A DNA stretch of 23,845 nucleotides from a virus. The position numbers and the translations under genes were made by a program. The DNA is taken from positions 1 to 23,845 of the IMG/VR virus record IMGVR_UViG_3300014501_000074, one strand, 5' to 3'. Below the pieces are notes generated by a model that was not told where the DNA came from, did no database searches, and saw nothing but the letters and a program-made list of their open reading frames with translations. Shown here piece by piece: positions 20,461-23,845 of the stretch. Each line of letters opens with the position of its first letter. Position 1 is the first letter of the stretch.

Positions 20461-21624
20461 TCAGGCGGCCTCGCATATCTTTCCGGTCGCACGCTCGGGC
20501 CACTGCTCCACGTTAAGCGACCCCGGACCAATCCCGGCCCGGTGCAGAATCACCTTAGCTGCGGCAACATCGCGATCAAGGACACAGCCGCACGGGCACC
20601 GATGCACCCGTTCCGACAGTGTCTTTTTCTCGATGACGCCGCAATCAGGGCATGTCTGACTCGTGTATCGCGGGTCCACCTCGATCAGCTTGCCACCGGC
20701 TCTCTCGGCCTTGTAGCGGAGCATCGCGATCAGGCGACCCCAAGCGGCGTCGTTAACCTCCTTCGCCAGCATCCCACCGGCCAACCCCTTGATGTTGAGT
20801 TTTTCGACCGCGATCACGCCGAAGCGACGGGTCAGATCAGCGGTGATCTGATGCAGATGAGTATCCCGTGTCCGTGCGATATGCGAGTGCAGAGCAGCAA
20901 CTCGCGCCTTGGCCTTGCGGCGTCGCCGCGAGTTATGTTTGCATCTCGCCAGCGCGCGGGATCTGTGCCGCAGTTGGCTTTCGGCCCGGCGCGACGGCCT
21001 TACATTCTCAATCAACTCGCCGGTCGAGAGCGCGGCCAGCGTCGATATGCCTACGTCGATCCCGATAGCTGGCCCGTTGTGTTCGGTCGCGCACGGAACC
21101 TCGACGGTCAACAAGGCGTACCAGTGGCGTCCCTCGCGCTTGACCTTGCAAGCGATCGGCTCGCTAGGCAGCGCCCGATGAAGATGCAACCGGATACGCC
21201 CGATGCCTTTCATCCGCAGACGTTTGCCGGCAACCGCCCATCCGCTGCGATCAGAAAAGCCGAACGTCTTGAACCAATCGCGGCCCTTGAACCGCGGGAA
21301 GCCCGCCTTCAATTTGCTGACCTTAACGCGCCGGAAGAAGGCGGCAAACGCGAGGTCAACCTGTTTCAGCGGCCAACGTTGCAGCGTGACTGGATAGACG
21401 GCCCACGCAGAATCAGCGCGCAACTCGGTTAGGCTGCGATACTGGTCCTGCCAGGATCGACCTTTGCCGGTCCTCCGGTAGCAATCAATCCGCTCGGCGA
21501 GACTGGCGTTGTAAAGGTCGCGAGTGTGGGAAAGGGCCGCACGCAGTTGATCGTGCTGGGCCTTCGTTGGCAACAGTCGCACCTTGAACGTGAGGATTTG
21601 TGTCGGTACGCTGTGGTCAGCCAA
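20461..21624 (-). CDS. tnpB: TnpB-like RNA-guided nuclease (IS200/IS605 OrfB), element 2
   Basis: The frame is open to 21732, but a promoter inside it (21689-21716) and the TnpB-like N-terminus (ILTFKVRLLPTKAQ) favour a later start. The only in-frame near-standard start codon there is TTG 21624, giving 387 residues. Catalytic residues are complete: Asp in IGIDVG (~190), Glu in AVEKLNIKGL (~274), Asp in LDRDVAAA (~352). Zinc ribbon CPDCG...CPCGC. The N-terminal OrfB part and long basic helix (SRRRRKAKARV) are intact, so it should be active. Start codon uncertain. Different lineage from the first TnpB. Confidence 0.9.
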   Translation of the reverse strand: MADHSVPTQILTFKVRLLPTKAQHDQLRAALSHTRDLYNASLAERIDCYRRTGKGRSWQDQYRSLTELRADSAWAVYPVTLQRWPLKQVDLAFAAFFRRVKVSKLKAGFPRFKGRDWFKTFGFSDRSGWAVAGKRLRMKGIGRIRLHLHRALPSEPIACKVKREGRHWYALLTVEVPCATEHNGPAIGIDVGISTLAALSTGELIENVRPSRRAESQLRHRSRALARCKHNSRRRRKAKARVAALHSHIARTRDTHLHQITADLTRRFGVIAVEKLNIKGLAGGMLAKEVNDAAWGRLIAMLRYKAERAGGKLIEVDPRYTSQTCPDCGVIEKKTLSERVHRCPCGCVLDRDVAAAKVILHRAGIGPGSLNVEQWPERATGKICEAA

Positions 21625-21650
21625 AGCCGGGGTCCGTCCGGTTGCGGTCA

Positions 21651-21684
21651 GGGTCGGCGAAGCGTTGCAAGCGCTTCCCGACCC
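21651..21684 (-). other. Stem-loop in the tnpB leader of element 2
   Basis: GGGTCGG (21651-21657) pairs with CCGACCC (21678-21684), continued inward by GAAGCG/CGCTTC, 13 bp with a single unpaired base and a 7-base loop. It lies right at the predicted transcript start. It may be a subterminal structure of the kind TnpA binds, or a 5' stabiliser of the tnpB mRNA. Confidence 0.5.
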
Positions 21685-21688
21685 GCCG

Positions 21689-21716
21689 ATTATACCGGAA
21701 ACGCGGCGTCGATCAA
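21689..21716 (-). promoter_or_regulatory. Putative tnpB promoter (element 2)
   Basis: On the minus strand TTGATC (21716-21711), a 16-base spacer and TATAAT (21694-21689), a consensus -10. It lies inside the element, just past the 25-bp repeat, and would make tnpB independent of the phage operon. Confidence 0.55.
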
Positions 21717-21721
21717 GGGTA

Positions 21722-21746
21722 CGGGTAGTCAAGTATATAAATCCCC
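21722..21746. repeat. Right 25-bp inverted repeat of tnpB element 2
   Basis: Perfect complement of 20433-20457. The TGA stop of the small early gene upstream (21729-21731) is contributed by this repeat, so the insertion changed that gene's last residues. Confidence 0.9.
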
Positions 21747-22019
21747 CTCAATGCAGTGCTCGATTACCTCGCAGGCCGAGGCAAGGGTCCTACCCAAACC
21801 GTCGAAGTCGCAAGGCGGTATGGCGTCAGCAACCTTCTTCGCGCTCTCGGCCTGTTCTTCGCTGATTTTCCCGTTCGCGCAGGCCATCAGCACGTCGATG
21901 AACGCGTCACAGGTCGCGCTGAGCGGTGCCAGGACTGCTTGCAGTTGCACGATATCCTTGATGGCGCTGCGGATCGCCCTGCGCGCCTCAGGGGTGAGGT
22001 TAACGACCAGTTCGGTCAT
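21729..22019 (-). CDS. Small early phage protein, C-terminus altered by element 2
   Basis: 96 residues from ATG 22019, which overlaps the upstream stop. A helical protein (TPEARRAIRSAIKDIVQLQAVL, read in two parts: TPEARRAIRSAIKDIV and QLQAVLAPLSATCDAF). The last residues (GDLYT and the stop) are encoded by the inverted repeat of the tnpB element. The original end is unknown; deleting the element would put TAA close to the same place. No family recognised. Confidence 0.6.
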   Translation of the reverse strand: MTELVVNLTPEARRAIRSAIKDIVQLQAVLAPLSATCDAFIDVLMACANGKISEEQAESAKKVADAIPPCDFDGLGRTLASACEVIEHCIEGDLYT

Positions 22020-22279
22020 GCGGCACCTCGTGGACAGGGAAACGGGATCGGCCCCAGGCGCAGGCAATTATCAGCCAGCCAGCGCACCGGGCCACTAGGA
22101 TAGCCGTCGATCTGCACCTCTACGAAGACCACGCCGCGTTCCATCGTGTAGTAGCCGGTCATCCGGCCTACCCCGCGTAGGTAGCGGTGCTGGACACGAC
22201 CGCCGAACATCATCTCCGCGTACTGGCGAAAGGGCCGGTCCCGCGTGGCGATGGGGAGGGGGTGAACCTCAGCACTCAT
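22016..22279 (-). CDS. Small hypothetical phage protein
   Basis: 87 residues from ATG 22279, which lies inside the end of the upstream gene; its stop overlaps the next ATG. Beta-rich composition (GRVQHRYLRGVGRMTGYYTM, then VVFVEVQIDGYPSGPVRWLA). No Cys pair, no membrane span. Function unknown. Confidence 0.6.
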   Translation of the reverse strand: MSAEVHPLPIATRDRPFRQYAEMMFGGRVQHRYLRGVGRMTGYYTMERGVVFVEVQIDGYPSGPVRWLADNCLRLGPIPFPCPRGAA

Positions 22280-22754
22280 TGTCCATTCCTGCCTTGGGAA
22301 CGAGAACGCGAATGCGGGCAAGCTCGTCAACCGCTAGACCGACGTGATCGCCGACCTGGTGCGGACCAGGGTACACGCTCAGCTTCTCCAGCGCTTTCAC
22401 CGCGATGTGCAGGGCACGCTCGGTCGCGGACTTGACCGGCGCGTTCAGGTAGCCGCTGGTTCCGCGTGGAACGGTAGCGGCATCGGCCTTGGCGAGCACG
22501 TCGCGCGCAATGTTGATGTGTTGACCGATTACGTTGCGAGCCAGCGACGGAAAATTAGGCGCAATGATTTTCGCGCATTCTTCAAGTGCAACCACCGAAA
22601 GTGCAACCGCCGATCCGCGCCACGCCGCGATCAATTCGTCGCGTTCTGCCAAGGCCACCAAGGCCATTTCAAGCCTGTGAAGATCGCTCCCAACAACAAA
22701 CGGATCGCCCTTCAGGCGCTCGCGCAGACCATCAGACCAGCGTCTCGTGCTCAT
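22269..22754 (-). CDS. Hypothetical helical phage protein
   Basis: 161 residues from ATG 22754, which overlaps the upstream stop (CATGA). Mostly helix: DGLRERLKGDPFVVGSDLHR, LVALAERDELIAAWRGSAVA, ERALHIAVKALEKLSVY and DHVGLAVDELARIRVLV. A parS-like 14-mer (22459-22472) lies within it and encodes VPRG. No family recognised. Confidence 0.65.
   Translation of the reverse strand: MSTRRWSDGLRERLKGDPFVVGSDLHRLEMALVALAERDELIAAWRGSAVALSVVALEECAKIIAPNFPSLARNVIGQHINIARDVLAKADAATVPRGTSGYLNAPVKSATERALHIAVKALEKLSVYPGPHQVGDHVGLAVDELARIRVLVPKAGMDNEC
22459..22472. promoter_or_regulatory. parS-like 14-mer, copy C (inside a gene)
   Basis: GTTCCGCGTGGAAC, identical to copy B and the reverse complement of copy A. 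Being inside a coding region argues that the DNA sequence itself, not a promoter, is what has been kept. Confidence 0.45.
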
Positions 22755-23002
22755 GGGGTCACCACATAACAAAGCACGAACACCGCCACGACCACGATCA
22801 TGATGGCGGTGTACCCGAACCCCCGCCGCACATAGCGCTTGCGAATCGGCGGCGGCATGAAGATCGCGGCGCGTGGCGTCACGACATAGGAATCTTCGGA
22901 GAGGTCAAAATCCCACTCCGACTCGCGCTGGGCGAGGTCTTCGGGCCAGGACGGTATCTCCACATCGGGAGCGAGCGGGTAACGGGTTAGGCTATTGGTC
23001 AT
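22751..23002 (-). CDS. First leftward early gene: C-terminal-anchored membrane protein
   Basis: 83 residues from ATG 23002, with GGGGGAG upstream. The N-terminal ~60 residues are polar and acidic (EDLAQRESEWDFDLSEDS), then a basic cluster (RKRYVRRGF) and a single C-terminal span (YTAIMIVVVAVFVLCYVV). Basic residues on the near side suggest the N-terminus is cytoplasmic. It is first in the long leftward operon, about 30 bases after the predicted start of transcription, and may be a superinfection-exclusion type protein (inference). Confidence 0.65.
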   Translation of the reverse strand: MTNSLTRYPLAPDVEIPSWPEDLAQRESEWDFDLSEDSYVVTPRAAIFMPPPIRKRYVRRGFGYTAIMIVVVAVFVLCYVVTP

Positions 23003-23040
23003 TGATCTCCCCCTTCGTATCTCCAATAATCCGTGGCCCA

Positions 23041-23069
23041 AATGTAGGATGACGCGATCAGATAGTCAA
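23041..23069 (-). promoter_or_regulatory. Putative leftward early promoter
   Basis: On the minus strand TTGACT (23069-23064), a 17-base spacer and TACATT (23046-23041). It precedes the long leftward early operon. The -10 overlaps a copy of the GTAGGATGAC motif (23044-23053). Confidence 0.6.
23044..23053. promoter_or_regulatory. GTAGGATGAC motif, third copy
   Basis: Reverse complement of the two motifs at 5217-5226 and 5231-5240. Here it overlaps the -10 of the leftward promoter, a position where a bound protein would block transcription. Confidence 0.45.
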
Positions 23070-23079
23070 GCGGCTTGAC
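23065..23079. promoter_or_regulatory. Palindromic operator joining two -35 boxes
   Basis: GTCAAG-CGG-CTTGAC is a perfect palindrome with a 3-base centre. Its halves are the -35 elements of the divergent leftward and rightward promoters, so one bound dimer would cover both. The YdaS/Cro-like protein encoded at 23368 is the obvious candidate ligand. Confidence 0.55.
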
Positions 23080-23103
23080 AGTGCGAAATCCCATCCCTAG
23101 GTT
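23075..23103 (+). promoter_or_regulatory. Putative rightward promoter, near-leaderless
   Basis: TTGACA (23075-23080), a 17-base spacer and TAGGTT (23098-23103). The ATG of the first gene is at 23111, so transcription would start at or next to the start codon. Confidence 0.6.
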
Positions 23104-23110
23104 AAAGAGC

Positions 23111-23371
23111 ATGAACGGCCCCGGATTCTGGATGTACGAAACAAGCGGCACACTGCGCCCGGCTGTCGAAGCCTATCTATACAATAGGCCCATGACGACC
23201 GGGCAGATCACCAAGATGCGCCAGTATCTCGCGCAGTGGATCAACGCTCCTGTCTGGAGCGATGGGCCGGACATTGACCATCTTCGTGAGGGGATCGACG
23301 GCCTGACGACGCGTGAAGCCATCCGCGACTGGCTCGACGCGGCCGAAGACGTGGGGATCGATCCATTATGA
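23111..23371 (+). CDS. First rightward gene, hypothetical
   Basis: 86 residues from ATG 23111; the frame opens earlier, but that part overlaps the promoter. A helical protein with RPMTTGQITKMRQYLAQWIN and DHLREGIDGLTTREAIRDWL. No HTH is evident, though the first stretch could be one. The stop overlaps the ATG of the repressor-like gene, so the two are co-translated. Confidence 0.65.
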   Translation: MNGPGFWMYETSGTLRPAVEAYLYNRPMTTGQITKMRQYLAQWINAPVWSDGPDIDHLREGIDGLTTREAIRDWLDAAEDVGIDPL

Positions 23372-23583
23372 ACGTGGGCGAACTCATCGACGCGCTGGGC
23401 GGCCGGGTCCTGATCGCAAACGCGCTCGGCAAAACCCACCAAGCCGTCTCGAACTGGCGCAAGTTTAACGCCATCCCGCCAGAGCACGCGCTTGATTTTC
23501 AGGTGCTATGCCAGGACCACAGGCTGCGGTTTGATCCGGCGTGGTTTAAGCGACTGACAAATGCCGAACGCGCGCAAGTTTAA
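23368..23583 (+). CDS. YdaS/Cro-like HTH repressor
   Basis: 71 residues. The segment ELIDALGGRVLIANALGKTH continues QAVSNWRKFNAIPPEHAL, the YdaS/Cro layout where the recognition helix QAVSNWRK follows the turn. No C-terminal cleavage domain, so it is a Cro-sized regulator. It lies beside the divergent promoters and the 15-bp palindrome. Start overlaps the preceding stop (TATGA). In temperate phages such genes help choose between the lytic and lysogenic programs. Confidence 0.8.
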   Translation: MNVGELIDALGGRVLIANALGKTHQAVSNWRKFNAIPPEHALDFQVLCQDHRLRFDPAWFKRLTNAERAQV

Positions 23584-23603
23584 TGCAGGAGGACATATAA
23601 TTT

Positions 23604-23845
23604 ATGGCGGCGAATCTCGAAGGCGGGTCAATGTTAAGGGTCAAGGTAGAAACAGTGAGGCCAGGGATGCATCCGAGCGAGGTCATCGTGGCTGTCACTA
23701 CCGCTGACGGATCGAAGGAGGGGCTTATCGTTGACAGACGATCGCTGCGTAGCAATAGCGTTCGTATTGGATATCCCGTAGGGGGTGATGACCAAAATAA
23801 CTTGCTTGTAGAACTACCACGCGAGACATTCCGGGGCGAGAGACG
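23604..23845 (+). CDS. Hypothetical protein, cut by right window edge
   Basis: At least 80 residues from ATG 23604, preceded by GGAGGA. Beta-rich (SMLRVKVETVRPGMHPSEVI, then GYPVGGDDQNNLLVELPRET). The first codons contain a basic/acidic alternation and no recognised motif. It lies downstream of the repressor on the same strand and is slightly less GC-rich than its neighbours. It continues past the window. Confidence 0.6.
   Translation, partial: MAANLEGGSMLRVKVETVRPGMHPSEVIVAVTTADGSKEGLIVDRRSLRSNSVRIGYPVGGDDQNNLLVELPRETFRGER

Larger units (their letters stand above)
20433..21746 (-). mobile_element. tnpB-only IS200/IS605-type element with 25-bp inverted repeats
   Basis: A 1.31 kb unit holding tnpB alone between perfect 25-bp inverted repeats, placed between the exonuclease gene and a small early gene whose stop codon lies in the right repeat. 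A 13-bp stem-loop lies inside the left end of the element as transcribed. No direct target repeat was found outside the ends. No tnpA, serine recombinase or DDE transposase is in the window. Confidence 0.7.

Noticed and set aside
1-23845. CRISPR array or tRNA genes
   Set aside because: No regularly spaced repeat with unique spacers and no cloverleaf or GGTTCRANNCC arm was found; the only dense repeat is coding.

Overview
The window is about 60% G+C and reads as the early and middle region of a tailed temperate bacteriophage or prophage. Protein flavour and base composition suggest an alphaproteobacterial host, but this is inferred: no host gene, rRNA or tRNA was seen. Genes are packed end to end, with start and stop codons overlapping (ATGA, GTGA or TGATG) at more than half of the junctions, which is typical of phage early operons. 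Terminase large subunit, capsid and tail genes are absent.

Layout from right to left. At 23.0-23.85 kb is a genetic switch. Two divergent promoters share a palindrome made from their -35 boxes. A short rightward operon carries a YdaS/Cro-like repressor. A long leftward run (23.0 to 7.9 kb, almost entirely on the minus strand) encodes small early proteins, a recombination module (YqaJ/lambda-type exonuclease and a putative annealing protein), an alanine/serine-repeat protein, an HNH protein, a RusA-type Holliday-junction resolvase, a zinc-ribbon protein, a deoxyribosyltransferase-like protein, a DNA methyltransferase, a DnaB helicase, a DUF1376-type initiator with a candidate origin inside it, and a PP-loop (PAPS reductase-like) protein. 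From 5.3 to 7.65 kb a second rightward operon of small proteins, including one HTH protein, ends at a strong terminator. From 5.2 kb to the left edge a leftward set of small proteins leads to the terminase small subunit (0.6-1.2 kb) and two small genes, the last cut by the window edge.

Two unrelated tnpB genes (IS200/IS605-type RNA-guided nucleases, no tnpA nearby) sit in the phage genes. Each is bounded by perfect inverted repeats: 15 bp for one (1.4-2.8 kb), 25 bp for the other (20.4-21.7 kb). TnpB-only elements do not normally have such ends. The left element splits a winged-helix gene. Its insertion is bracketed symmetrically by a 9-bp direct repeat, and joining at that repeat restores the gene in frame.

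Non-coding signals include a probable free-standing small RNA of about 95 nt with its own promoter and terminator just upstream of dnaB, an array of six hairpins between the methyltransferase and dnaB, three identical parS-like 14-mers spread over the window, and a 10-bp motif repeated at two separate divergent promoter regions. All calls are by eye. No search or folding program was run.
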